In this document: positions 32,917 through 42,637 of the stretch, in pieces
Position numbering within the stretch: the stretch's first letter is position 1
Layout: every line of letters begins with the position of its first letter
Source: an uncultured Methanomicrobiales archaeon
GTDB taxonomy: Archaea > Thermoplasmatota > Thermoplasmata > Methanomassiliicoccales > Methanomethylophilaceae
NCBI GenBank assembly: GCA_937892275.1
Contig: CALAVG010000361.1
Location: 1-44,989, forward strand
Reading direction: 5' to 3'
Length of the DNA: 44,989 nt
Translations under genes and position numbers: made by a program
Notes under the pieces: generated by a model
What the model saw: only the letters and a program-made list of their open reading frames with translations
Told to the model about the DNA's origin: nothing
Database searches by the model: none

Positions 32917-34737
32917 ATGGACGAAAAGATAATCGGTATTATCGCCATAGCGGCATTGGTCGCCATCGGAGGGGCAGCGTTCGCATTAGCAGGGCCGTCA
33001 TCGGATAACGACGACCCTGTTTCCGGCGGCAGTGCCGAATCAAGGACAACGGATACGACAATCGACACCGGGGAGGAATCGACTTCGACCACCACGCCCG
33101 TGACACAGACGGGGGAATACCCCTTCACCATCACGTTCGAAAGCGGTTCGGACAACTGTTACACCATCACCACCACCAGCGAAGGCTACACAATCACATT
33201 CAGCGGAATGAATGATACAAAAGGGACCACATACAGCATATCCGGTACGCTCAACGGTAACATAGTCATCGAAGCAGGGGATTACGACTTCGAGCTCGTA
33301 CTGAACGGTCTAACGATCACGACGTCCTCCGAGGTACCCATCTACATCGGATCCGGAGATGATGTGACCATCACAGCGAAGAAGAACACGGTGAACACCA
33401 TATACGACAACCGTTCCGAAGTGTCCGAAGACGGCATCTCGGCAAGCGTCTACAGCGTCTGCGACCTGAAGTTAAAGGGCAACGGAAAGCTGGTCATTGT
33501 ATCGGCCAACAACAACGGAATACACTCGAAGGACGACCTGTCCGTCAAGAACCTTACACTCTACGTAACGGCAGTGGACAACTGTCTGAAGGGAAATGAC
33601 AGCGTGACCATCACATCAGGTAACATAACACTGAACGCAACATCAGGAGATGCAATCAAGACGACCAGCACCGATATCAGCAGCAGCGGCAAGCAGCGCG
33701 GTACCGTGAACATCAATTCCGACGACGGAGACACCGTGCTCACGATCAAGTCATACTGCGACGGTATCGATGCGGCATTCGACGTGGTGATCGAGGAGAC
33801 CAGCGGAACGGTAACGGTCGACATAATCGCCGGAATCGGAGCAACATCCACAGCATCTGTCGTCCCTGGTGCACCCCAGGGACGCGGAGGCCAGGGAGGC
33901 CAGGGAGGAAAGCCCGATGGAGACAGCAGGATGCAGGGAGGAGGGAACAGCGAAGGTAACAAGAATGTGACCTCGTACTCCTGCAAGGGAATCAAAGCTT
34001 CCAACTCGATCCAGATCAAGTCAGGAACTGTCATCATCGATGCATATGACGATGCCCTCCATGCGAACAACGAGGACTCCATGGATTCCGGAGTGAGACC
34101 CACAGGGAACATCACTATCTCCGGAGGAAAGGTGACTCTGAACAGCATGGATGACGGAGCTCACGCCGACGGATCCCTCCAGATCACCGGCGGAACCGTT
34201 TCCGTAACAGGCAGCTATGAGGCACTCGAGGGATACGCCATCACCATCTCCGGCGGAAGCGTATCGCTCATTTCAACGGACGACGGAGTGAACTCCCTTG
34301 GTGGAGGACTGATCCTTTCCGGCGGATACCTCTACGTATACGCAGGAGGCGATGGTCTGGACACCAACAGCAGTTCCATCTCCTTCAACGGGACCGATGT
34401 GGTCATAGTGTCCACTAGCGGCGGTAACTCGGCCATCGATGCCGATAAAAGCTACACTTACACCTCGGGAACGATCCTTGCCATCTGTCCTAATGGGATG
34501 ACGCAGGAGATAACAGGATCCAAAGCGTTCAAGTCCTACGGGACACAGAAATCGATGGGAAGCTTGAGCAAGGGCACTGTAGTAACAGCAACCGTGAACG
34601 GAACTCTGATGGCGGCTGTCGAGATGCCTTCCAGCATGAGCAACGCGGTAGCGTTCTACATCGGATCCAGCAGTGCATCAATATCAACCGGTTCCGCATC
34701 CAATCTGGATAGCAACGGCGTGTATCTCAGAAACTGA
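32917..34737 (+). CDS. Exported DUF4353 carbohydrate-binding-type beta-helix protein
   Basis: The 606-residue protein has an N-terminal membrane anchor or signal (IIGIIAIAALVAIGGAAFAL), then a Ser/Thr-rich linker. A long repetitive beta-solenoid follows, with recurring patterns such as ITISGGKVTLNSMDDGAHADG, LQITGGTVSVTGSYEALEG and GSVSLISTDDGVNSLGGG. A Gly/Gln-rich loop (GRGGQGGQGGKPDGDSRMQG) interrupts it near residue 330. This matches the DUF4353 family annotated as carbohydrate-binding. It follows the VTC gene by 23 bases. The trio DUF4956-VTC-DUF4353 (often with CotH) recurs in bacteria, suggesting a surface or capsule-like function linked to polyphosphate. Confidence 0.88.
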   Translation: MDEKIIGIIAIAALVAIGGAAFALAGPSSDNDDPVSGGSAESRTTDTTIDTGEESTSTTTPVTQTGEYPFTITFESGSDNCYTITTTSEGYTITFSGMNDTKGTTYSISGTLNGNIVIEAGDYDFELVLNGLTITTSSEVPIYIGSGDDVTITAKKNTVNTIYDNRSEVSEDGISASVYSVCDLKLKGNGKLVIVSANNNGIHSKDDLSVKNLTLYVTAVDNCLKGNDSVTITSGNITLNATSGDAIKTTSTDISSSGKQRGTVNINSDDGDTVLTIKSYCDGIDAAFDVVIEETSGTVTVDIIAGIGATSTASVVPGAPQGRGGQGGQGGKPDGDSRMQGGGNSEGNKNVTSYSCKGIKASNSIQIKSGTVIIDAYDDALHANNEDSMDSGVRPTGNITISGGKVTLNSMDDGAHADGSLQITGGTVSVTGSYEALEGYAITISGGSVSLISTDDGVNSLGGGLILSGGYLYVYAGGDGLDTNSSSISFNGTDVVIVSTSGGNSAIDADKSYTYTSGTILAICPNGMTQEITGSKAFKSYGTQKSMGSLSKGTVVTATVNGTLMAAVEMPSSMSNAVAFYIGSSSASISTGSASNLDSNGVYLRN

Positions 34738-34746
34738 ACAACCAAT

Positions 34747-34764
34747 GCCTCCCTTCGGGGAGGC
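34747..34764 (+). terminator. Terminator hairpin of the VTC/DUF4353 cluster
   Basis: A perfect 7-bp stem GCCTCCC/GGGAGGC is capped by a stable TTCG tetraloop. T-rich sequence follows (ACGTTTTCAATTCTTTT). It lies ten bases after the DUF4353 stop. Confidence 0.7.
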
Positions 34765-34805
34765 CAAACGTTTTCAATTCTTTTATCCTATCCAGTAACG
34801 ATCAT

Positions 34806-35747
34806 ATGGCATACGAGGTCGAAATCATCGGCGATGAAAGGACGAAAGAGCTTCTGAAGATCTGCAGCACCGTCAATTACCACACCCATAAGGCGGACAT
34901 CAACGGCATATGCGTAGAGCTCAACTGTCAGAAAAAGGATTTCATCGACATGTGGTCCGACAATTTCTACCATATGTCCGATCACGTACGTCCCCATGCC
35001 AGGATCTACTGCATCGAGGATGATTCGGAGCTCCATGCGGAGTACGATATCTCGAACTTCACCATGTTCCTGTTCAATTTCGACTATTACGGATGGATCA
35101 AGAGCGTGGCCCTCGGATTGGCCGGTAACATACTGGAAAGGTCGCACGAGATCTACTCCGTGCATGGTGCGGCGATCGATATAGACGGTCGCGGGGTCTC
35201 TCTTATAGCGCCTTCAAAGACCGGAAAGACCACACAGTCCTGGGGTCTCCTCAGGATGGATAATTCGCATCTGATCTCGGATGATTGGTATTTCGTCCAG
35301 TTCGGAAACGGCAGACCTAGGATAACAGGTTCCGAGAAGAACTGCTACATCGATGCGGACATAGGCGATGTCTGGGAAGAGTACAAGCCCCTCGTCATTG
35401 GAGTTAAGTTCGATAACAATGGCAGAGGCATCGGTAACGTCCGCTGGATAAGAGGTGAGGGTGCAGTCATACCCAAATCCTCGGTTTCAATCATAGTTCT
35501 ACTCAAGAGAGATAAGGAAGACCCTTTCATAGAGCGCAGACTCGGTGTGGACGAGGCTCTGGCGTATCTTGAGGCACATGATTTCTGCAACCCCCATCAG
35601 CTGGTACGCGGGGAGATGGATATTGATCTCAGAAGAGAGTTCTTCAGAAGATACCTGTCGGAATGCGCCGTGTTCATGGTCAATACGGTCTGCACCGCAG
35701 AGGAATCCCAGGAAAGGATCCGCAAACTGATCAAAGAGATCATCTGA
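34806..35747 (+). CDS. Orphan HPr-kinase/phosphorylase-like P-loop protein
   Basis: The 313-residue protein has an HprK-type C-terminal kinase core. SVHGAAIDIDGRGVSLIAPS leads into the P-loop APSKTGKTT (135-143), followed by LISDDWYFV (SDD 158-160), the usual second acidic pair. HPr itself and PTS genes are not seen, so the substrate is unlikely to be HPr. Similar orphan kinases occur in archaea and in peptide-modification clusters. It stands alone: a terminator hairpin precedes it, and sfsA overlaps its end on the other strand by eight bases. It could phosphorylate a small molecule or a protein. Confidence 0.75.
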   Translation: MAYEVEIIGDERTKELLKICSTVNYHTHKADINGICVELNCQKKDFIDMWSDNFYHMSDHVRPHARIYCIEDDSELHAEYDISNFTMFLFNFDYYGWIKSVALGLAGNILERSHEIYSVHGAAIDIDGRGVSLIAPSKTGKTTQSWGLLRMDNSHLISDDWYFVQFGNGRPRITGSEKNCYIDADIGDVWEEYKPLVIGVKFDNNGRGIGNVRWIRGEGAVIPKSSVSIIVLLKRDKEDPFIERRLGVDEALAYLEAHDFCNPHQLVRGEMDIDLRREFFRRYLSECAVFMVNTVCTAEESQERIRKLIKEII

Positions 35748-36423
35748 ACCTTACGGGCACGGGGGAATCCACCGTCATGGAATCGGGTTCCACGATGCAG
35801 TCGTAGGCCAGTATTCCCACTCCTGCTTTGTTAACCTCTTCGAGGACCTGCCCGAATTCCTCATGGGTGGCGTAATTCGGTGTGAAGTATCTCATGGGTT
35901 TCATCTGGATGACGAATGCCGCGTAACATTCGTATCCTTCGTCAACCGCTCTTTTCAGTCCTTTAAGGTGTTTGAGGCCCCTTTCCGTAGGTGCGTCAGG
36001 GAAGCTGCAGATCCCGTTATACTCGAGCGTCACGCCCTTGACCTCGACGAATATCTTCCTGTCTCCGTCCTCGATGTAGAAGTCGAACCTAGAGTCGCCA
36101 TGTGTGTATTCTGAGTGGATCTTGGGATCATCGCCGAACAGACCGGATACGGGAATGAACTCCTGGAACGCCTTGTTCGGAGCCTGAGAGTCGATGTTTA
36201 TGAGCATGTCCCCTTTGTAAGCGGCGATCAGGTCGTATCTGGTCTTCCTCTCGGGATTGTCAGAATCGTAAAGCACAGCGGTGGCTCCAGGCTGTAGGAT
36301 CTCCTTGCATCTGCCGGTGTTCTTCACATGAACGGTCTCTTCCTTACCATCTATCTCCACCTTTGCGATGAATCTGTTGGGGCGGCTTATGAATCTCCCC
36401 GTGACCACACGTTCGTACCTCAT
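35740..36423 (-). CDS. sfsA: SfsA homologue
   Basis: The 227-residue protein has the SfsA pattern from end to end. An OB-like N-terminal part (VTGRFISRPNRFIAKVEIDG, VHVKNTGRCKEILQPGATAVLYDS) precedes a nuclease-like core (SRFDFYIEDGDRKIFVEVKGVTL, then FPDAPTERGLKHL). The E-x-K pattern in VEVKG resembles PD-(D/E)xK nucleases. Known in bacteria as a sugar-fermentation stimulation or DNA-binding protein; the archaeal role is unclear. ATG 36423 is standard. The last eight bases overlap the HprK-like gene on the opposite strand. Confidence 0.92.
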   Translation of the reverse strand: MRYERVVTGRFISRPNRFIAKVEIDGKEETVHVKNTGRCKEILQPGATAVLYDSDNPERKTRYDLIAAYKGDMLINIDSQAPNKAFQEFIPVSGLFGDDPKIHSEYTHGDSRFDFYIEDGDRKIFVEVKGVTLEYNGICSFPDAPTERGLKHLKGLKRAVDEGYECYAAFVIQMKPMRYFTPNYATHEEFGQVLEEVNKAGVGILAYDCIVEPDSMTVDSPVPVRFR

Positions 36424-36493
36424 GACCGGAACACCTGATGACTGATATTCGCATGATACAATCTGGTTTATAGTTGTCCATCATTGCAATTCC

Positions 36494-37105
36494 ATGGACT
36501 TCATGACCCTCGACGATATCCCGCCGGACGAGATCTACGTTCTCGATACGGAGACAACAGGACTCTACGGAGCACCCAAGGACCTGGTCGTCGATGTCGG
36601 TATCACCAGAGTATCCTTGCGGAAAGGTACCGTTGAGGATGCGTATTCTTCTGTCCTAGGTTATGATGTCGACGACTGGGACGACTACCACAGGAACGCG
36701 TGGATATTCCAGAACACCGATATGACCCTGGATATGGTCGCCGATGCGCCTCCAGCGATGAAGGTCATAGAGGATGTCAGGCGTCTGCTGCGCAATAAGG
36801 TCGTTACATCATACAATGTTGCATACGATATGGACAAGTTCCTCTATCATGAGCCTTGGAGCCTCAGAGGGACATTCATGCCCTGTACGGACATCATGCT
36901 CGCAGCGAAGGACGTTTGCAAACTGCCGAGTGAGTACTACGGCCGCGAATACAGGTATCCAAAACTCGATTATGCCTATTCCCACATCGTTGAGGGTGAT
37001 CCGGCAGGCATCAACGGTGTCCAGGACCATAGGGCGCTCTCGGACGCCCGTATGGCCTCTTATCTGATGATCAAGATGTTTAACGACGGCTCATACCGTC
37101 CTTGA
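36494..37105 (+). CDS. DEDDh-type 3'-5' exonuclease
   Basis: The 203-residue protein has exonuclease motifs in order: DTETTGL (ExoI), NVAYDMDKF (ExoII) and HRALSDARM (ExoIII, H and D). That makes it a DnaQ-like DEDDh nuclease. It may proofread, repair or degrade RNA; the substrate cannot be told from sequence. A promoter-like AT stretch lies in the 70 bases upstream, divergent from sfsA. Its 3' end overlaps the P-type ATPase gene on the other strand by 26 bases. Confidence 0.88.
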   Translation: MDFMTLDDIPPDEIYVLDTETTGLYGAPKDLVVDVGITRVSLRKGTVEDAYSSVLGYDVDDWDDYHRNAWIFQNTDMTLDMVADAPPAMKVIEDVRRLLRNKVVTSYNVAYDMDKFLYHEPWSLRGTFMPCTDIMLAAKDVCKLPSEYYGREYRYPKLDYAYSHIVEGDPAGINGVQDHRALSDARMASYLMIKMFNDGSYRP

Positions 37106-39731
37106 GATCCTCAAGAGTGAAGCTTTCCTCGTTGACGACATCTCCCTTGGTGTACTCCTTGTCGAGTCTCTTGAGGTACCAGTTCTCGAAGATGTCCACG
37201 ACTCTCTTCAGTTTGTTGTGCTTGACGACCAGGAGGATCGTGAAGAACGCGATGACGCACATCGCAATGACGAACAGCGAGAGGATCGTGGGGATTCTGC
37301 TCATTCCAAGGATCGCAAGTGCCCAGGGGAGGAACAGGTATGCCGCTCCTGCTATGAACAGTACGAAGACAACAAGCAGGAAGGGAAGGATTCTCTTGTT
37401 GACCCTTCCGTCCACCGAGAGGAACTTGACATACGGGCAGACGATGAGCAGCTGGAGTGCACCGGTGACCGCCGCGAATGTGACCATGGTCGATCTTGCG
37501 ATAATATCAGCACGTACGCTCATGCTATCCAGATAGAATTCCGAACCGCTGACTGCCAGGTAATCCATCACAAGTCTGTCTATATCTTTGTCGATGTACT
37601 CGGTCAGTGTGTCGAGGTAGGAATAGAATTCGTGATCGATGACTATGCCGAACATCTCTTCGGATACGATATAGAACGTCATCATGTATACGAATATGCT
37701 GAAGAATCCTATGACCAGAGCCGAAGGCAGTGAGAATCTGATGACTCCCGGCAGGATCAGTTCGTCGTTCTTCTCAGGAGCGGCGAAGACGGTCATGAAG
37801 AATGCGATTATGGTGATCGCGATCAGCGAATAGAATGTGTTCTGAATCGGGAGCATCGGAGTTCTTCCGAGGAAGAAGAACAGACCGATGAACATGACCG
37901 CCAGTGCGAAGTTCCTTGAGATGTAGATCTTCAGGATGTCCCTGATTCCCGAGATGGTCCTCCTTCCCTCGACCAAGGCCTGGGGGAGCGCCGAGAAGTT
38001 ATCGTTCATCAGGACCATGTCGGCCACACCTCTGGCCGCACCGGAACCGGATTCCAGGGCGATACCCACCTGGGCGGACTTGATCGGTTTGACATCGTTG
38101 ACTCCGTCTCCGATCATAGCGACGTACTTACTGTTGCGCTTGAGGACCTCGATGACCTTCTCCTTGTTCTCGGGCTTCATCCTTCCGAAGATGTTGGTCT
38201 CCAGAACGACCTTGTCCAGCTGCCCGTCCGGGATCTTCTCGAGTTCGGGTCCGGAGATGATCTTCCTCTCTCCGGGGAGCTTTGCGATCTTGAAGAGTGC
38301 ATCCACGGTGACGGGGTCGTCTCCGGATATGACCTTGATCTCCATATCGTTCTTGAGGAATACATCGATGGTCGCCCTGCAGTCGGGTCTGACCTCGTCC
38401 CTGATGGATACGACGGATACGGGTTTCAGAGGGTTGATGACGTACTCGCCGTCAACGGTAAGGGGGAGATCCTCGGAATAACAGAGCACGAGCGTCCTGA
38501 ATCCTCTGGAGGACTCGCGCTCGTTGATGCGGTCGATCCTTTCAGCATTCTCTGTGTGCTCACGGAGGACATTCCATGCTCCGGAGTACATCGTGTAGGT
38601 CTTTCCGTCAAGTCTGGCCTTGACTGCGCTGAATTTCCTGGCAGAGCTGAACTGGATCTCGTCTATGAGCTCACCATCGATCGTTCCGTATTTTTGGGAG
38701 ATCGCGTTGATGGTCTTGTTCCTGCTGCCTGTCAGCGTAGTGAACAAGCGGATCATCTTCTCGGCCTCTGCCGAATCGATGAGGTATTCCGCTGTCTCGA
38801 ATAGAAGATTGTTGGTTGTGATTGTTCCGGTCTTGTCCATACAGACGACGTCCACATGGCTCAGGGATTCGACCGAGTTGACCCTCTGGAGCAGGACTCC
38901 GGTATCCGCCATCCTGATGGCTGTGAGCATGTAGGTAAGCGTGATGAGCAGGAACAATGCGATGGGGACGATATCCAGACAGATGACGAAGATCTCAAGG
39001 ACATCCTCCATGCCAGAAAGGTCCAGTAGGTTGACTCCCCTGATGACCTCGACGATGACCGAAAGGAACAGTAGGAAGAAGGCAAGGGCCATGAGGGCAC
39101 CGGTGATGGTGTTGGTCTCCATCTGGAGGGGTGTCTTCTTGGAAGTGAACTTCTTGGCGCTTCTGAGCATCTGCGAGGCGTAGGACTCGTGACCGAATGC
39201 GGTGACTGTGAACCCTCCCTCTCCTGTGATACAGACGGATCCAGAGTAGATAGTGTCGCCGACGTTCTTTTTGACAGTGCTCGATTCTCCGGTCAGAAGG
39301 GACTCGTCCATCTCAAGGGACCTGCATGAATCCAGGATACCGTCGACAAGGGCCTGTTCGCCGGCACGGATTATGACATAATCGTCCTGTACGATGTCGT
39401 TCTGGTCGATGACGACCTCTTGGCCGTCACGGACTACAGTGACCTTGGGACGTGTCAGGAGGGAGATCTTGTCGAGACGGTGCTTGGCACGGATCTCCTG
39501 GAATGTTGAAATGATGATGTTCAGGATGACGACACCGGTGGCCGAAATGGCGCTGATGGCGTTACCCAGCAAAAGAAGGGCCGCACCCAGGATGAAGAGC
39601 ACGATGTTGAACGGAATCAGAGTGTTTTTCAGAATGATATCCGTGTAAGTTCTGCTCGTCTTGACTTCAGTACTGTTTACTTTGCCTTCGTTCTTCCTCT
39701 GAGTTACCTCTTCGGATGTTAGCCCTTTCAT
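37080..39731 (-). CDS. P-type cation-transporting ATPase (CtpE-like)
   Basis: The 883-residue pump has the full set of P-type motifs: TGES (147-150), phosphorylation site DKTGTIT (D299) and GDGVND (541-546). It has four N-terminal and about six C-terminal membrane helices. The N-terminus (GLTSEEVTQRKNEGKVN, RTYTDIILKNTL) resembles the actinobacterial CtpE group implicated in Ca2+ uptake. The helix-4 motif before D299, usually PEGL, reads DIVPIALFLL here. The nucleotide-domain KGA is SGA. It is a single gene; TAA stop, ATG 39731. Its ion cannot be named with confidence. Confidence 0.9.
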   Translation of the reverse strand: MKGLTSEEVTQRKNEGKVNSTEVKTSRTYTDIILKNTLIPFNIVLFILGAALLLLGNAISAISATGVVILNIIISTFQEIRAKHRLDKISLLTRPKVTVVRDGQEVVIDQNDIVQDDYVIIRAGEQALVDGILDSCRSLEMDESLLTGESSTVKKNVGDTIYSGSVCITGEGGFTVTAFGHESYASQMLRSAKKFTSKKTPLQMETNTITGALMALAFFLLFLSVIVEVIRGVNLLDLSGMEDVLEIFVICLDIVPIALFLLITLTYMLTAIRMADTGVLLQRVNSVESLSHVDVVCMDKTGTITTNNLLFETAEYLIDSAEAEKMIRLFTTLTGSRNKTINAISQKYGTIDGELIDEIQFSSARKFSAVKARLDGKTYTMYSGAWNVLREHTENAERIDRINERESSRGFRTLVLCYSEDLPLTVDGEYVINPLKPVSVVSIRDEVRPDCRATIDVFLKNDMEIKVISGDDPVTVDALFKIAKLPGERKIISGPELEKIPDGQLDKVVLETNIFGRMKPENKEKVIEVLKRNSKYVAMIGDGVNDVKPIKSAQVGIALESGSGAARGVADMVLMNDNFSALPQALVEGRRTISGIRDILKIYISRNFALAVMFIGLFFFLGRTPMLPIQNTFYSLIAITIIAFFMTVFAAPEKNDELILPGVIRFSLPSALVIGFFSIFVYMMTFYIVSEEMFGIVIDHEFYSYLDTLTEYIDKDIDRLVMDYLAVSGSEFYLDSMSVRADIIARSTMVTFAAVTGALQLLIVCPYVKFLSVDGRVNKRILPFLLVVFVLFIAGAAYLFLPWALAILGMSRIPTILSLFVIAMCVIAFFTILLVVKHNKLKRVVDIFENWYLKRLDKEYTKGDVVNEESFTLEDLKDGMSRR

Positions 39732-39745
39732 GTGTTTGACATAAT

Positions 39746-42637
39746 TTACTTACTATTAATGGATTGCATAGATTTTTCGGCTCTGGCTATTATTGTTCCG
39801 AGAGGTACCGAAGCAATTTCCTTGGTGATCCCTCTGGAAACATAGTCTATGAAACAGCGCACGGGTTTCTTGAAGAAGCCCTGGGCGGCATAGGCGTAGA
39901 CGGAAAGCTGTATGATGTATTCCTGCTCGAAACGGTCCGAGACATCCGTCTTGTAATCATGGATCTCCACATGGTCCTCGAAAAGGGCGAGGAGATCTAT
40001 GACGCCCCTGAGGGTCATGTCCTTCCCTTCAAGGGGCAGTCCGCATTCCATCTCCGCATACAGGATATCCGCGTCTTTGACGCTGTCCAGTACCTTCCTG
40101 ATCTCGGCCACTTCGGGATAGCTCTCGTCCACGGGTCTTCCGTGGCACATCCTCTCTGCTATCCTGTGCACCTCCTCCCCGTACTCCATACCCTTTCCGC
40201 TGACCTCGTCGGAGCCCTCCGGTACGGAGATGTCGTCCTCCGCCTGGGAGAAGTCCAGGATGTCATGGACTCCGAGCTTGCTCCTCCTCTTCGGATAGTC
40301 TGGGACCTTGGGCATGGGAATGAGCTCTTCGGTCCTCTGATGGCGGTCGGATTCCGCTTCGGGGATGGTCTCGAACTCACCGGAACGTAGTCCATCAATG
40401 AATTTCGACGGGTTGGGGCCGCAGATGATCGTCTCGTACTGTTTCGCCCTGGACAGGGCAACGAACATGAGCCTCCTCTCTTCGCTGTAATCTGCATCCA
40501 GGGCCGATGCTGCGAGCTTGGCCTTCCAATTCAGGCAGATCTTGGAATAGTCGCCGAAGTATCCTATCTCCTTGTAACAGCGGATACCGAGCTTGTTCTC
40601 GTATGAGAACGTGGAGGCGGAATGGCTTGAACCGGGCATGGTGCCCCTGTCCATGAACGGAACGATGACCACTGGGAACTCGAGTCCCTTCGATTTGTGC
40701 ATGGTCATTATGGTGACCGCCTTGTCGTCAACGAAGTTCTCCACCGTGTAGGTGGATTCGTTCTCGATGTCATCGCTGATGATCCTTATCACATCGGATA
40801 TCGTCAGGAGGGAATTCCTGTGGACGCTGGACATTGTGGTTATGATGGCCTGGGTGATATCGTTGTCAAGCCTGTAGAACTGGAACAGGCTGGTCAGGAG
40901 GTCTGTGATCCTCCTTCTCTTACGATATAATCTATCTCTCTGTTCCACGAGGATCTTCGGTATCTTAGATGCATCCTTGTAGGCATCCTGGATCTGGATA
41001 GGGGTGTAATCCATATCCGCCATGATGGGTACGAAGGCCCATGGATCGCGGTCGTTGTTAACGTATCTGAGCCATGCAAGTGCGAGCTTTCCCTCGCGGG
41101 TGGACATGATCTGCACATCTCCCTGGAGGTATGCGGGTATACCGTGGGCCTCGCAGGCGTCGCGTATCATCCTGCAGTGCTCGGTCTTGCGGCATATGAC
41201 CGCGATGTCGCCGTATCCTACCGGGCGTGAATCGTCGCCGCCTTTGACCACGTATCTTCCTGAATTAACGTAGTCCCTTATGGCACGGACGGTATCCTCG
41301 ACCTCGGATTCCTTCGAGTCAGATTGGACGAATCTCACATAGGTGTCATCGTCAATGTCCTCCCTCTTGGCCGTGATCCTCACGACATCCTTCTGGAGTG
41401 ATGCATCGTCGATCTCCTCCTCGTTGGAGCCTTTCAGGAATATGCAGTCGAATGCTTTGTCTATTATGAGCTGGGATGAGCGGTAGTTCAGGTCCAGGGG
41501 GAGCTTCTGTACCTCAGGGATAGAGAATCCGACCCTCTTCACACCATCCTCGTTCAGGAACCTCCTGTATTCGACCGCCTTCTCCTCGAATCTGGTTATG
41601 TTCTCTATGGAGACGTACCTGAAGCCATAGATTCCCTGTTTCCAATCGCCGACCACGCACAGGTTCGGTTCGGCCAGGATCATCAGCGATATCATCAGCT
41701 GGTTCGCATTGGTGTCCTGGAATTCGTCGACCATTAGGTAGCGGAAACTGTTCCTTTCGCGGACCGATTGCTTGGAATACAGCAAAGTAAGGGCCATGAT
41801 GGCCACGAGATTGAATGTCAGTCTGTTGTCTGTGATGGACTGTCTGATGTACTCGAAGTAGACGTCATGCACGAATCTGAAGAGGTCCTCTCTCGGCTCC
41901 TGAGCGCATTCTTCAAGGATCTCCGGAGGAACAGGTTCGTTACCGGCGCGATGGGGGAGCCCGCAGCATGTGTTCTCGTCCATCGACTCCAGTACCGTCC
42001 AGTTGAATGATTTTGAACCTGTCGTACCGTTCTTTTCGATCAACTTCTTAAGGATGTATCCCGTATCGCCTTCGAGCACTTCGGACCACTTGTTGCCGAA
42101 CCATCTCTTCTTAAGCGGGATTATGCCGCGGGACATCAGGTTGTTGATCAGGCTCATCACCGACAGCGGATCCTCGCTGGCGATGATCGCCACGCTTCCA
42201 TAATCGCTTCCGCGCAGATTGAGGAACGAGTCCATGAAGCGCATGAAATAATCCCTCTTGAGGGATTCGTTCTGCTGCATGGTTGCAGCTCTGGTCAGCC
42301 TCTCGCTGATGCCGAAGAACTCGCTGACGAGATCCGGGGAGTCAAGGACGATCGACAGGCAGAACGCATCGAAAGTCTTGGTCATGATCAATTTGGAATC
42401 CTTCTCGTTATGGAGGTCGGTCATGCAGCGCTTGATACGTTCCTCCATCTCCGATGCGGCATTGTTGGTGAACGTCATCAGAAGGACATCCCTCGGGGAG
42501 ACATCCGGTTTGGATATCAGACGAACATAGCGCTCGACGATGGTGTGGGTCTTCCCGGTGCCGGGACCAGCATCCACTACGATCATTCCCTCGTGTGCAT
42601 CTGCTATCCTGGCCTGAGGCTCGTTCAGCTCACTCAC
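39746..42637 (-). CDS. addA: AddA/RecB-like UvrD helicase-nuclease
   Basis: The 963-residue protein combines a UvrD/Rep-type helicase (Walker A AGPGTGKT at 23-30, FTNNAASEMEERI, Walker-B-like YLMVDEFQDTN, TMHKSKGLEFPVVIVP) with a C-terminal RecB nuclease (GVIDLL, then IHDYKTDVSD, and QLSVYAYAA). It would process double-strand DNA ends for recombination with its AddB partner. I choose GTG 42637: a perfect Shine-Dalgarno GGAGGTGA (42643-42650) lies five bases upstream and the addB stop overlaps it. A longer ATG form from 42664 adds nine residues inside addB. Archaea normally use HerA-NurA/Mre11-Rad50, so this bacterial-type pair is notable. Confidence 0.88.
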   Translation of the reverse strand: MSELNEPQARIADAHEGMIVVDAGPGTGKTHTIVERYVRLISKPDVSPRDVLLMTFTNNAASEMEERIKRCMTDLHNEKDSKLIMTKTFDAFCLSIVLDSPDLVSEFFGISERLTRAATMQQNESLKRDYFMRFMDSFLNLRGSDYGSVAIIASEDPLSVMSLINNLMSRGIIPLKKRWFGNKWSEVLEGDTGYILKKLIEKNGTTGSKSFNWTVLESMDENTCCGLPHRAGNEPVPPEILEECAQEPREDLFRFVHDVYFEYIRQSITDNRLTFNLVAIMALTLLYSKQSVRERNSFRYLMVDEFQDTNANQLMISLMILAEPNLCVVGDWKQGIYGFRYVSIENITRFEEKAVEYRRFLNEDGVKRVGFSIPEVQKLPLDLNYRSSQLIIDKAFDCIFLKGSNEEEIDDASLQKDVVRITAKREDIDDDTYVRFVQSDSKESEVEDTVRAIRDYVNSGRYVVKGGDDSRPVGYGDIAVICRKTEHCRMIRDACEAHGIPAYLQGDVQIMSTREGKLALAWLRYVNNDRDPWAFVPIMADMDYTPIQIQDAYKDASKIPKILVEQRDRLYRKRRRITDLLTSLFQFYRLDNDITQAIITTMSSVHRNSLLTISDVIRIISDDIENESTYTVENFVDDKAVTIMTMHKSKGLEFPVVIVPFMDRGTMPGSSHSASTFSYENKLGIRCYKEIGYFGDYSKICLNWKAKLAASALDADYSEERRLMFVALSRAKQYETIICGPNPSKFIDGLRSGEFETIPEAESDRHQRTEELIPMPKVPDYPKRRSKLGVHDILDFSQAEDDISVPEGSDEVSGKGMEYGEEVHRIAERMCHGRPVDESYPEVAEIRKVLDSVKDADILYAEMECGLPLEGKDMTLRGVIDLLALFEDHVEIHDYKTDVSDRFEQEYIIQLSVYAYAAQGFFKKPVRCFIDYVSRGITKEIASVPLGTIIARAEKSMQSINSK

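Noticed and set aside
33880..33960. Gly/Gln-rich repeats in the DUF4353 gene as a CRISPR or DNA repeat
   Set aside because: They are in-frame low-complexity codons (GGQGGQGG) within a beta-solenoid protein; no spacer structure.
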